DNA of 18,340 nucleotides. It comes from DATAPE01 sp036265345 (GTDB taxonomy: Bacteria; Actinomycetota; CADDZG01; WHSQ01). The stretch is taken from positions 1-18,340 of the forward strand of contig DATAPE010000228.1 in the NCBI GenBank assembly GCA_036265345.1. Reading direction: 5' to 3'. Every line of letters starts with the position of its first letter. Within the stretch, counting starts at the first letter, position 1. Under the pieces are notes generated by a model. The model did not search any database. It was not told the DNA's origin and saw only the letters and a list, made by a program, of their open reading frames with translations. The position numbers and the translations under genes are program-made. Below, piece by piece: positions 7,397 to 14,411 of this stretch.

Positions 7397-8233
7397 CTAT
7401 CCCGCCTGTCTGACAGGAAGGCGGCCGGCCATCTCCCTATAGCGTCCTACCGGAACGAGGTGGACCCCATCGAAGGCCCCCGACGCCCTCAGGGTGGCGA
7501 TCTGCTCGCAGGCCAGATCGATGCCAAAGCCGGGGTCGTCAAGCTTGTCGATGATGCTGGCCGGTATCCGGATATCGGGTAGCGCGGCGTTGATGCGTTG
7601 GGCCATGCGGCTGCTTCCCAGAACGAGGACGGCGGCGTAGATCCTCCCGTCGAAGTCGAGGCCCTGCCGCCACGCCAGGAGGCGGTCAATGGCATAGGTG
7701 ACCTGAACGAAGATGAAGTCGGCACTCCGGCGCCAGGCGAGGGGCCGGCCCGGCCGAACCACCGTGCCGGTGCGGAACTCGGGATAGCCCTGGAACAAGG
7801 GGCCGTCGGCGAACGAGCCCACCTCCTCGAGCATGCCTCGCACGGTGAGATCTTCCGTGCGGCGTCCCTCTTGAGGTGGATCGCCGTACACGAACAGGAA
7901 ATGATCGACTCCGTAGGACGCGGCCGTCAGAAGATCCCGCCGGAATCCGAGCAGATTGCGGTCGCGGGCGTTGAGACAGGCGATCCCCAGGCCACCCATG
8001 TACGCAACTTCGTGCGCCACGGCGACGCTCGAAACGGTCGCACGGCCCAGGTGGTTGTCGGGGATGAGGAAGGCGTCGGCCCGATCCCTCAGGACCGCGA
8101 TCTGCTGCCGGATGAGTTCGATGTCAGGACGTCGAGAGGGCTCGATCTCGATCAGGGTTGCGAAGTCGTCGAGCTCCAGGAAAGAACGTGGGGGGGCGGG
8201 AGGCGACGGAACTCCATGAGCGTCCTCAGACAT
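7397..8233 (-). CDS. Methylenetetrahydrofolate reductase family protein (MetF-like)
   Basis: A 278-residue TIM-barrel protein of the MTHFR family, which reduces 5,10-methylene-THF to 5-methyl-THF for methionine synthesis. The N-terminal strand IEIEPSRRP (28-36) corresponds to FEFFPPR of E. coli MetF, with E29 in the place of the catalytic glutamate. CLNARDRNLLGFRRDLLTA (86-104), followed by FLFVYGDPP with D118, matches the conserved GDP region. DFIFVQVTYAID (172-183) matches the Gln/Tyr strand, and GVHLVPVGRY (256-265) matches the C-terminal GvHf motif. Length is near the usual 270-310. Divergence from the enterobacterial form is clear, so flavin use and electron donor are uncertain; a folate-dependent demethylation role is possible. 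The start ATG has only a weak AGAGA upstream. It is the last gene of a minus-strand run (glycosyltransferase, HPF-like, small membrane protein, this gene), 95 bp after its neighbour. Confidence 0.82.
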   Translation of the reverse strand: MSEDAHGVPSPPAPPRSFLELDDFATLIEIEPSRRPDIELIRQQIAVLRDRADAFLIPDNHLGRATVSSVAVAHEVAYMGGLGIACLNARDRNLLGFRRDLLTAASYGVDHFLFVYGDPPQEGRRTEDLTVRGMLEEVGSFADGPLFQGYPEFRTGTVVRPGRPLAWRRSADFIFVQVTYAIDRLLAWRQGLDFDGRIYAAVLVLGSSRMAQRINAALPDIRIPASIIDKLDDPGFGIDLACEQIATLRASGAFDGVHLVPVGRYREMAGRLPVRQAG

Positions 8234-8328
8234 AGCGGTCTCTGTATAACAAAGGGGCCGCCACTGAACGGACTAACAGAGGGCTTCGCGAGCGTGGATA
8301 GGGCCCGCGGTGGCCGCTTACACAGGCG

Positions 8329-8622
8329 TCAAACGCGGGACGAAGATGTAGTGGTAGGACTGCTCCACCGATCGCCGTCGCTCGACGAGCCCGATGCTCC
8401 CATGACCTTGTCGACCATCGGTTGCAGCTTTCCGCTCACGAAGGCGTAGAAGAGACCACCGCCACCTACCGCCAGCAGCCCCAGCTTGGCAACCCGTCCC
8501 GGGAATGAAGGCTTCTGTGGGCGGCGTACTTCCTGGAACTTGTCGATCCCCTTCTTGATGGCCACTGCCACCGCCACTCTCTTCACGATCGGAACGAGAC
8601 GGCTGCGTCCTTCTGACTTCAT
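8329..8622 (-). CDS. Small basic single-pass membrane protein, unknown function
   Basis: A 97-residue protein that I do not recognise. The N-terminal half is basic and amphipathic (RSRLVPIVKRVAVAVAIKKG). One hydrophobic segment lies at about residues 44-63 (VAKLGLLAVGGGGLFYAFVSG). The C-terminus is Ser/Thr-rich and polar. The ATG is supported by a perfect AGGAGG six bases upstream (plus-strand CCTCCT just after base 8628), which is the best argument that this frame is the real one. A longer frame on the same strand (8318-8665) has no membrane segment and reads like noise. The gene sits between the HPF-like gene (112 bp) and the MetF-like gene (95 bp) on the same strand, so it may be co-transcribed with them; nothing in the sequence ties their functions together. 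Confidence 0.75.
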   Translation of the reverse strand: MKSEGRSRLVPIVKRVAVAVAIKKGIDKFQEVRRPQKPSFPGRVAKLGLLAVGGGGLFYAFVSGKLQPMVDKVMGASGSSSDGDRWSSPTTTSSSRV

Positions 8623-8734
8623 GTGTGCCTCCTGTGCTTGGTGGGTACGTGTTTGTCGAGCCCACCTGACGCTATACCCCAGCCCGCACGGGTCAATCCC
8701 CTGGCCGTCGTTTCAGTGCCGGGCCGCGAACTCC

Positions 8735-9046
8735 TTAGATACCTTTGGCGAAAGAGCTGTGCCCGCGGCGAGAGCGGTCGTTGATCTGTCTCAGGAGGTC
8801 CTCCCGCGCGCTTCGCACCGCCTGGCCCACATCGGTGTGATCCTCGGTAGCGCTCAGGTGCGTGCGGCCATAGTCCAGCTCGATCACGACGTGATAACCG
8901 AGGTGGCCTTCACCATTCTTTACCCGGACCTCGGCCTGGACGTCGCGGTTTGGAAGTCGTCTCTGGATCTTCTGTAGGTCCTCCTCGATCCTTCGGCGGT
9001 CGTCGTCGCTGAGATCGGTGCTGGGAGATGCGATCCGTACGAGCAT
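8735..9046 (-). CDS. Short ribosome hibernation factor-like protein (HPF/RaiA family)
   Basis: A 103-residue protein with the S30AE/HPF N-terminal domain pattern: LSDDDRRRIEEDLQKIQRRLP (helix 1), then NRDVQAEVRVKN and GYHVVIELDYGRTHLSATEDH (beta-strands), then DVGQAVRSAREDLLRQINDRSRRG (helix 2, normally basic and facing rRNA). Factors of this family bind the decoding centre of the 30S subunit and silence ribosomes in stationary phase. The C-terminal dimerisation domain of long actinobacterial HPF is absent, so this is a short form and may be a paralog. The ATG at 9046 was chosen over an upstream start at 9244 because GGAG lies about five bases before it and the extra upstream residues look non-coding and overlap the glycosyltransferase. 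The gene begins 37 bp after the glycosyltransferase stop on the same strand. Confidence 0.8.
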   Translation of the reverse strand: MLVRIASPSTDLSDDDRRRIEEDLQKIQRRLPNRDVQAEVRVKNGEGHLGYHVVIELDYGRTHLSATEDHTDVGQAVRSAREDLLRQINDRSRRGHSSFAKGI

Positions 9047-9083
9047 TGCCACTCCATTCAAGGTCGGCGTTGCCGTTCGAATG

Positions 9084-10211
9084 CTAGCTCCGGTCCAACC
9101 ACCGGAGCAACGCCGGTGGTAGTGGGGCTTCGGAGAACTCGCGCCGGACGTGGGCGTGTGCCCACACTCCCATCCGATCGGCATCGACTGGATGTTCCAG
9201 GAGCCACGTGATCTTTTGCTCGAGTTGCTCGTTGCGGCGTGCATCGATGACGAATCCAGTCTCGGTGTCTATGACCGCCTCGGGAGTGCCGCCGGATCGT
9301 CCGGTGACGGCCGGGGTTGCTGCCGCGCCGGCCTCCAAGAGAACGACGCCCAGACCTTCGACTTCGAGACCGAACCACCGGTCGGCCACGGGTAGAGCGA
9401 ATACAGTCGCGGCTGCATGCAGGGCGGGTGCGTACTCGTCGGGCACCCGTCCGGCGAAGATCACCGCATCGTCTCCGTGCGCCAAACGTCGTAGCTTCTT
9501 TTCCTCGGGACCGGTTCCCGCAATCACAAGGATGGCGTTCGGGATCGACCGGCGCACCCCGCGCATAGCCACGATCAAACGGTCGTTGCCCTTCCTCGGC
9601 ACCAGCCGCCCCAACGACAGCACCATGGGGACTTCTTCTGGGATGCCGAGTCGTTTGCGAACCCCAGAAGTCGAGACCCCGGGATGGAAGAGAGAAAGGT
9701 CGACTCGGGGCCGAAGGGGTGCTATCGGGGGGTGCGTCAAATGATGTTTGTGAAGGAGGTACTGCACCCTTTCCGCAGTGCTATGGCTAACTGGAAGAAC
9801 GAGATCTGCGTGGGCGAGGGCGGACGCGATCCGGCCACTAGTTCCGGGTATCGCCCCCGGCGCAATCAATTCGGCTCCGTGAACCAGCGTCGCGTATCGC
9901 AATCCTGCCGGAATCAGACGAGGGGCCAACAACAGCAGCGGCCACGGCGTCCCGAATAGAACCTTGCTGGTGCCGTGAACCTTGCACGCGTCCGAGATCG
10001 CGTTCAGAACTCTGCGGGAGGGCCATGCCATCCGCCCGTCGAAGGGCGTCCAGGCGTAGGGAAGCCCGGTGGGGATCGGGTGACCGTCACGCTGGCCGGG
10101 CGCCAACACGGCGAGGCGGGGGGCGAGCTCGGCGCAGAGTTGTGCGAGGTGACTTTCGATCCCCCCCTTTCCCGGAAGGAAGGAGGGACTGACCAAGACT
10201 GCATCTGCCAT
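9084..10211 (-). CDS. GT4-family glycosyltransferase, PimB-like
   Basis: A 375-residue GT-B fold enzyme. Near the N-terminus is the glycine-rich acceptor/donor loop FLPGKGGIESHL (11-22). Next come VHGAEL with H111 (110-115) and the interdomain region. The C-terminal nucleotide-sugar domain has SLGRLVPRKG (199-208, with R202 and K207), VIAGTGPEE (229-237) and VIFAGRVPDEYAPAL (250-264). The E-x7-E motif EGLGVVLLE (285-293) is followed by SGGTPEAV. The pattern resembles actinobacterial phosphatidylinositol mannosyltransferases (PimB) and related GDP-mannose enzymes, which act at the inner membrane face, but substrate cannot be read from sequence. The ATG at 10211 is preferred over a longer start at 10268 because conserved sequence begins there and a GATAAT box lies six bases upstream, suggesting a leaderless transcript. 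The longer start would almost reach the divergent LOG gene. It heads a minus-strand run with the HPF-like gene. Confidence 0.88.
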   Translation of the reverse strand: MADAVLVSPSFLPGKGGIESHLAQLCAELAPRLAVLAPGQRDGHPIPTGLPYAWTPFDGRMAWPSRRVLNAISDACKVHGTSKVLFGTPWPLLLLAPRLIPAGLRYATLVHGAELIAPGAIPGTSGRIASALAHADLVLPVSHSTAERVQYLLHKHHLTHPPIAPLRPRVDLSLFHPGVSTSGVRKRLGIPEEVPMVLSLGRLVPRKGNDRLIVAMRGVRRSIPNAILVIAGTGPEEKKLRRLAHGDDAVIFAGRVPDEYAPALHAAATVFALPVADRWFGLEVEGLGVVLLEAGAAATPAVTGRSGGTPEAVIDTETGFVIDARRNEQLEQKITWLLEHPVDADRMGVWAHAHVRREFSEAPLPPALLRWLDRS

Positions 10212-10217
10212 GCTCCG

Positions 10218-10223
10218 ATTATC
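10218..10223 (-). promoter_or_regulatory. Candidate -10 box for leaderless glycosyltransferase transcript
   Basis: Read on the minus strand, GATAAT ends six bases before the ATG at 10211. This matches five of six bases of TATAAT and puts the expected start of transcription at or next to the start codon. There is no usable ribosome binding site there (GGAG is only one base away from the ATG), which agrees with leaderless translation, common in Actinomycetota. Confidence 0.4.
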
Positions 10224-10275
10224 GGCGGTAGGCGTCTCCGGAAGCCCGCTCGTGCGCAGTGGCAACATTGACGCG

Positions 10276-11340
10276 ATGGCCTCTACCCGTTTGTCTCCGG
10301 AATTAGAAGAGTTCCTGGACGACTACACCAGAGATCTGCCCGAGCCGGACGCCCAGCTTGCTCGCGAGATCATTGCGACCTCGGTCAAGCTGGCCCGTGA
10401 GCAGGTAAGCAGGCTCGACCGAAAGATCGTGAACGCGTCGCTCAAGGAGATGAGATACGCGTTCCGCGTCTTTGCCCCCTACAAAGGGATCCGGAAGGTC
10501 AGCATCTTCGGTTCCGCCCGCACCGCGAAGGGCGACCCCGCTTACAGCGCGGCCCGCGATTTCTCCAGTGCCATGGCAAGCCGAGGTTGGATGGTGATCA
10601 CGGGGGCCGGGCCGGGGATCATGGAAGCCGGCCACGAGGGGGCCGGCGGCAAACTCTCCTTCGGGGCAAACATCAGGCTTCCGTTCGAAGCCAAGCCCAA
10701 TCCGGTGATCGCCAACGATTCGAAACTGATTAACTTCAAGTACTTCTTCACGCGGAAGCTTACGTTCATCAAGGAGGCCGACGCGTTCGTTCTATTGCCC
10801 GGTGGGTTCGGAACCATGGACGAAGCGTTCGAGCTGCTAACGCTCGTCCAAACTGGGAAGACGGACCTGAAGCCCATAGTGATGCTCGACGCGCCCGGAG
10901 GTACCTATTGGGTGAACTGGGACCGGTACGTAAGGGACGAGTTGCTGGCGCCGGGATATGTGAGTGAGGACGACCTGGTGCTGTACCGCCAAACCGATGA
11001 CATCGATACGGTGGTCACTGAGATCGAGGATTTCTTCCGCGTGTATCACTCGCAGCGGGTAGTAGGCGATCGTGTGTTCCTCCGCCTGAACGCCCATCCC
11101 TCGCAGGAGGTCTTAGAGACCTTGTCGGCGGAGTTCTCCGATGTGCTGGCGGGGCCGATCGTGAAGGTGTCGGCGTCTCGTTCCGAGGTTCGCGACAACG
11201 ATGTGCCTCATCTGCCTCGGATCGCTCTGAGGTTCGACCGCCAACACGTCGGGAGATTGCGGCAGCTGATCGACCGTCTGAACGTGATGGTGCCTACCGA
11301 TTCGGTGCCCAGCGACAAGGGGCAGCCAGAGGAGCTCTAA
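10276..11340 (+). CDS. LOG-family Rossmann-fold nucleotide-binding protein (TIGR00730-like) with C-terminal extension
   Basis: A 354-residue protein of the LOG/lysine decarboxylase-like superfamily. Members hydrolyse nucleoside 5'-monophosphates to base and ribose 5-phosphate, as in cytokinin activation. The Rossmann domain (about 70-250) shows SIFGSARTAKG (76-86, phosphate loop), ITGAGPGIMEAGHEGA (108-123), FTRK (158-161, the conserved Arg/Lys) and the diagnostic PGGFGTMDEAFE (175-186). About 70 residues precede this domain (helical, LSPELEEFLDDYTRDL) and about 100 follow it, so it is longer than the ~190-residue single-domain LOG proteins. The C-terminal part (HSQRVVGDRVFLRLN and after) is not recognised. 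The ATG at 10276 was taken because the helix begins there; a start at 10210 would collide with the divergent glycosyltransferase. No ribosome binding site is evident. It is convergent with regX3, 26 bp apart. Confidence 0.85.
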   Translation: MASTRLSPELEEFLDDYTRDLPEPDAQLAREIIATSVKLAREQVSRLDRKIVNASLKEMRYAFRVFAPYKGIRKVSIFGSARTAKGDPAYSAARDFSSAMASRGWMVITGAGPGIMEAGHEGAGGKLSFGANIRLPFEAKPNPVIANDSKLINFKYFFTRKLTFIKEADAFVLLPGGFGTMDEAFELLTLVQTGKTDLKPIVMLDAPGGTYWVNWDRYVRDELLAPGYVSEDDLVLYRQTDDIDTVVTEIEDFFRVYHSQRVVGDRVFLRLNAHPSQEVLETLSAEFSDVLAGPIVKVSASRSEVRDNDVPHLPRIALRFDRQHVGRLRQLIDRLNVMVPTDSVPSDKGQPEEL

Positions 11341-11354
11341 GGGAGAGGCCGTAG

Positions 11355-11382
11355 CCGGTGCTGGTTCTAGGGAACGAACCGG
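11355..11382. terminator. Candidate bidirectional hairpin between convergent LOG and regX3 genes
   Basis: CCGGT (11355-11359) pairs with ACCGG (11378-11382), and GTTC (11364-11367) pairs with GAAC (11372-11375) around a TAGG loop, with a small internal bulge. The position, across the short gap between two converging stops, suits a shared terminator. No T-run is present on either side, and the right part overlaps the end of the regX3 coding region, so support is modest. Confidence 0.35.
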
Positions 11383-12047
11383 TAGCCCAGGCCCCTCACC
11401 GTCACGAGGTGCACGGGATTGTGGGGATCCTCCTCACACTTGGCTCGGAGTCGCTTGATGTGAACGTCGAGCGTGCGCGTGTCGCCGTAATAGTCGGACC
11501 CCCACACGTCGTCGATGAGGGTTTGTCGCGTTAGCACGCGTCCTGCGTTCTCCATCAACTTCGCGAGCAGCGCAAACTCCTTCGGTGGGAGCATCACGCT
11601 GGTCCCGTTGACGACCACCTCGTGTCGCCCCGGATCCAACCGGATCCCACCGCCCTCGAGCACCCCATCTGAAGATGCGATTGTTTCCGGCCCTCGCCGC
11701 AGCACAGCTTTGATGCGGGCCAATAGTTCGCGGGCGCTGAACGGTTTGGTCACGTAGTCGTCCGCCCCGAGTTCGAGCCCGACGACCTTGTCGATCTCGG
11801 CGTCCTTGGCAGTGAGCATGATGATGGGCACCCGCGAATGACGCCGTATCTCCTTGCAGACCTCTTCCCCCGACATGCCCGGAAGCATCAGATCGAGTAG
11901 GACCAGGTCGGCGCCGCCAAGCGTGAACCGTTGCAACCCGTCGAAGCCGTCAACGGCTCGGTCGACGTCGTAGCCCTCACGCTGGAGCTGGTACTCGAGG
12001 GCCTCGCCGATGCTGGCCTCGTCCTCGATGATCAGGACCTTGGGCAT
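11367..12047 (-). CDS. regX3: RegX3-type phosphate response regulator (OmpR/PhoB family)
   Basis: A 226-residue response regulator. The receiver domain (1-118) has the acidic pair E9-D10, phosphoacceptor D52 in VLLDLMLPG, T79 in MLTA and K101 in TKPFSARELLARI. The winged-helix DNA-binding domain (about 130-226) ends with LDVHIKRLRAKCEEDP and HLVTVRGLGYRF. By memory, the wording of KVVGLELGADDYVTKP, VLTRQTLIDDVWGSDY and NPVHLVTVRGLGYRF is close to mycobacterial RegX3, the regulator of phosphate-starvation genes. It is expected to bind the GTTCAC direct repeats near senX3/phoU and pstS. Its ATG overlaps the senX3 stop by one base (TGATG), so the two are translationally coupled, with GAGG in the end of senX3 as ribosome binding site. 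The gene order, divergent from phoU and pstSCAB, fits control of phosphate uptake. Confidence 0.93.
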   Translation of the reverse strand: MPKVLIIEDEASIGEALEYQLQREGYDVDRAVDGFDGLQRFTLGGADLVLLDLMLPGMSGEEVCKEIRRHSRVPIIMLTAKDAEIDKVVGLELGADDYVTKPFSARELLARIKAVLRRGPETIASSDGVLEGGGIRLDPGRHEVVVNGTSVMLPPKEFALLAKLMENAGRVLTRQTLIDDVWGSDYYGDTRTLDVHIKRLRAKCEEDPHNPVHLVTVRGLGYRFVP

Positions 12048-13210
12048 CAGACGGCCTCTTCGGGGGCCCAGCCGTCGTGCTCCACGCGCTCCTGGGTAAG
12101 AGGCAGTAAGACGGTGAACGTTGATCCCTCACCAAGCTGGCTTGCGACCGTGACGTGGCCACCGTGGAGATCGGCCACGTGCTTCACGATCGCCAACCCC
12201 AGACCGGTGCCACCTTGATCACGAGACCGTCCTTTGTCCACGCGATAGAACCGTTCGAAGACACGCGCCTGATCCCGAAGCGGGATACCAACGCCGGTAT
12301 CGGACACCCGCAGTATCGCCTCGTCCCGCTCGGACGTAACTGATATGGCGATCTCTCCTTCGGATGGCGTGTATCGCACAGCGTTGTCTAAGAGGTTCCT
12401 GACCATGAGCGCGAGCTGGCCCTCGTCGCCTCGGACCATGACATCTTCCGAGATCGCTGCGGTGACGACGATGGACTTTGCCTCTGCCTGAGGGAGGGCA
12501 TCGGTCATCTCGGTCTGGGCGACGGCCGACAGATCCGCGATCGAGTTGGCGATCGTGGCAGGATCCTCGAGGCGAGAAAGATCCAACAGATCTGCAACCA
12601 GCCTGTTGAGACGTTGAGCTTCAGTCAACAAGCTCGCCGCGAAGTGGCGTGTTCTCTCGGGATCGTTCTCAGATGCGTCGTTAACCGCCTCGGCAAGGAG
12701 CAGGATGCCTGCGATCGGGGTTTTCAATTCATGAGAGGCATGCATGACGAATTGCCGTCGCACTCGCTGGCTCCTCTGGTCGTCAGAGATATCACGGAGG
12801 AGCAAGACAACCCCGTCGCTCTCGGTGAGCGGAGAGGCTCGGACCTGGAGACTCCTGCGCGCGGGGCTGCGGAGCTCGACCACGTCGTCCACATCTCGGT
12901 GGTCCACGAGAACGCGGCGGCCGATAGAGAGCAGATCTTCGGAGGGCAGGCGCGCAGGTAGGACCTCCCCCGTGCCGAGGAGGGCCCTCGCAGACCTGTT
13001 GGCTTTAACGGCGGTCAACGAATCATCCAGGATCAAGACGCCCTCGTCGATCAGCTCGATGATCTCGTCCGAAAGAGATCGTTCGGCCAGGGGTTCGATC
13101 GCCGGCGCAGCTGGGTTCGGCGCAACAGCTGGCCGCCACCGATCGCGAAACCAGAAGGTCGCGACCAACAGGACTATGAGAAGGGCTGCGGAAACTAAGA
13201 GCGCGGGCAT
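12047..13210 (-). CDS. senX3: SenX3-type phosphate sensor histidine kinase
   Basis: A 387-residue sensor kinase. It has a single N-terminal hydrophobic segment (about 4-20, LLVSAALLIVLLVATFW) with almost no extracellular part. A PAS-like domain (about 48-140, LIDEGVLILDDSLTAVKANRSA) follows, then HisKA with MHASHELKTPIAG (phosphoacceptor H160). The HATPase domain has RNLLDNAVRYTP (N-box), SDTGVGIP (G1), VFERFYRVDKGRS (F-box) and GGTGLGLAI (G2). One helix plus PAS is the SenX3/PhoR layout, in which phosphate status is learned through PhoU and the Pst transporter rather than by direct binding outside the cell. The ATG at 13210 has only a weak GAG upstream. A PHO box begins 55 bp upstream, suggesting autoregulation by RegX3. 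It is divergent from phoU and overlaps regX3 by one base. Confidence 0.93.
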   Translation of the reverse strand: MPALLVSAALLIVLLVATFWFRDRWRPAVAPNPAAPAIEPLAERSLSDEIIELIDEGVLILDDSLTAVKANRSARALLGTGEVLPARLPSEDLLSIGRRVLVDHRDVDDVVELRSPARRSLQVRASPLTESDGVVLLLRDISDDQRSQRVRRQFVMHASHELKTPIAGILLLAEAVNDASENDPERTRHFAASLLTEAQRLNRLVADLLDLSRLEDPATIANSIADLSAVAQTEMTDALPQAEAKSIVVTAAISEDVMVRGDEGQLALMVRNLLDNAVRYTPSEGEIAISVTSERDEAILRVSDTGVGIPLRDQARVFERFYRVDKGRSRDQGGTGLGLAIVKHVADLHGGHVTVASQLGEGSTFTVLLPLTQERVEHDGWAPEEAV

Positions 13211-13565
13211 CGTGGTCTCGAATCTACGACCGGCAAAGTCGCGGCAAGGAAAGTCTCAGTCATAGTTCACATTCTGTTCACGGGTCCGTTGCTGCGGCGC
13301 CACCCGGCCTCTCTATCTTGTTTCGTGCGAGCGTCGGAGAGGCGTCTACTCAAGTCAACACTACGCCCGGGTGGAACGCGTTTCGGCTCTACAAGGTCGA
13401 TGGAGCGGGAGTCCTGCGGCAAACGACCAAGCTGCACACGGAAGGCGGTACTGTCTGAATGAGCACAGAGCAAAACCAAGGATGGACAGAGTGACCCTTT
13501 TAAATCACCCGGGACGGCGACAGCGTGGAGACGACCACGCCCCCACGATCGCGCGGTGCTCGTAG
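13211..13565. promoter_or_regulatory. senX3-phoU divergent intergenic region
   Basis: This 355-bp gap holds the PHO box at 13265-13286. On the minus strand TATGAC (13259-13264) follows the box and could be the senX3 -10 element. On the plus strand TATCTT (13314-13319), 28 bp after the box, could be the -10 for phoU, which would give a leader of about 240 nt. An AT-rich TTTTAAAT at 13498-13505 is another candidate nearer phoU. Two short open frames here (13267-13479 minus, 13371-13565 plus) have no ribosome binding site or recognisable protein and are not called. Confidence 0.45.
13265..13286 (+). promoter_or_regulatory. PHO box (two GTTCAC direct repeats, 11-nt period)
   Basis: GTTCACATTCT followed directly by GTTCACGGGTC: two units starting with the same hexamer, exactly 11 nt apart. 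This is the arrangement of actinobacterial PHO boxes bound by PhoP/RegX3-type regulators. A degenerate third unit (TCTCAG at 13254) may extend it leftward. It lies 55-76 bp upstream of senX3 and about 280 bp upstream of phoU. Confidence 0.8.
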
Positions 13566-14252
13566 ATGGCCCGCTTGTCCTTCTCAGAGGAGCTGCAGGC
13601 AGCCGAAATGAGCCTTCTTGCCGAGGGCGAAATGGTTGGCCATCAACTCGATCTCATCATCAGGGCCCTCGAACGACGGGATGCCGGAGTCGCTAGAGCC
13701 GTGATCGCCGACGACGACGCCGTGGATGCGGTCTACCTCGCCATCGATGCGCGGATCCTGAACCTCATCGCATTGCAAGCGCCGGTCGCAGGAGATCTCA
13801 GGCTCGTGAGCGCGCTCTCGCATTGCAACCTCCACTTGGAGCGTATGGGCGATCTGTGCGTCAACATCGCCAAGTTCGTGCTCAACGACCACCCGTATCC
13901 CACGGAATCACCCATGGTGCGGCGGCTCAGGGAGATGGGGGACCGAGCGCGAGAGATGCTCGACCTTGGACTGTCGGCTATCAAAGAGCGCAGCGTCGAA
14001 ACCGCCGAGCTGCTGCCGATCAAGGACGACGCCATCGACCGCCTGAACCGAGGCATGCTGGACGACCTGCAACAGTACGCGGGCGATGCGACCAGCTTTG
14101 AATGGGCCACGAATCTCGTTCTCGTGGCGCGTTATCTGGAACGATTCGGCGATCACGTAGTCGATGTCGGCGAGCAGGTCGCCTTTTTGGTGACCGGGAT
14201 CTTCCGCGAGTTCACGGATGCGTCTGAGTCCATCGCTCGCCCTATCCCGTAG
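13566..14252 (+). CDS. phoU: PhoU phosphate signalling protein
   Basis: A 228-residue all-helical protein made of two PhoU repeats. The first contains DLRLVSALSHCNLHLERMGDLCVNIAKF and the second YLERFGDHVVDVGEQV. The signature E-R-x-G-D-x-x-(V/N) is seen at 92-100 and 192-200, where the acidic residues bind metal. PAVGDLR-like APVAGDLR (72-79) is also conserved. PhoU links the PstSCAB transporter to the phosphate sensor kinase and keeps the kinase inactive when phosphate is plentiful. The length is typical. The ATG at 13566 lacks a clear ribosome binding site but gives the expected N-terminus (LSFSEELQAAEMSLLAEGEMV). It lies between the divergent senX3 and the downstream pstS, 315 bp away, so it may have its own transcript or be read through into pst. 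Confidence 0.93.
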   Translation: MARLSFSEELQAAEMSLLAEGEMVGHQLDLIIRALERRDAGVARAVIADDDAVDAVYLAIDARILNLIALQAPVAGDLRLVSALSHCNLHLERMGDLCVNIAKFVLNDHPYPTESPMVRRLREMGDRAREMLDLGLSAIKERSVETAELLPIKDDAIDRLNRGMLDDLQQYAGDATSFEWATNLVLVARYLERFGDHVVDVGEQVAFLVTGIFREFTDASESIARPIP

Positions 14253-14320
14253 CCACGTTCTTGCCCCAATGATCGACGCGGTGCCGTTCAGCTAACTGTT
14301 CCCGGCTCCAAAGGGTTGTG

Positions 14321-14378
14321 AGACCTGGCTTTGAGGCACATGAAGGCTCGTGTGTCCTATCCAGCCCGCTCCAGGTCT
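14321..14378 (+). other. Nested inverted-repeat (possible RNA structure) downstream of phoU
   Basis: AGACCTGG (14321-14328) pairs with CCAGGTCT (14371-14378). Inside lies a 9-bp hairpin GGCACATGA / TCGTGTGTC (14335-14343 and 14348-14356, two G-T wobbles) with a four-base loop AGGC. The two levels together suggest a folded RNA at the end of the phoU transcript or between it and the pstS promoter. There is no following T-run, so a simple intrinsic terminator is not shown. It resembles no named riboswitch class that I can identify. Confidence 0.4.
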
Positions 14379-14411
14379 AGTCAATTCGGGGGATTCAGCT
14401 CCCTTCACCAA

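Noticed and set aside
7403..7415. CCTGTC-T-GACAGG inverted repeat as a metF terminator
   Set aside because: It lies inside the last codons of the MetF-like gene, has a one-base loop and no T-run.
7598..8449. Plus-strand open frame of 283 codons
   Set aside because: It is antisense to the MetF-like gene and part of the small membrane gene, both of which have better support.
13371..13565. 64-codon plus-strand frame ending just before phoU
   Set aside because: No ribosome binding site, polar and arginine-rich with no family resemblance; it falls in the probable phoU leader.
14286..14302. GTTCAG...GTTCCC pair resembling a PHO box
   Set aside because: The spacing is 12 nt instead of 11 and the second unit lacks the CAC core; two better boxes exist.
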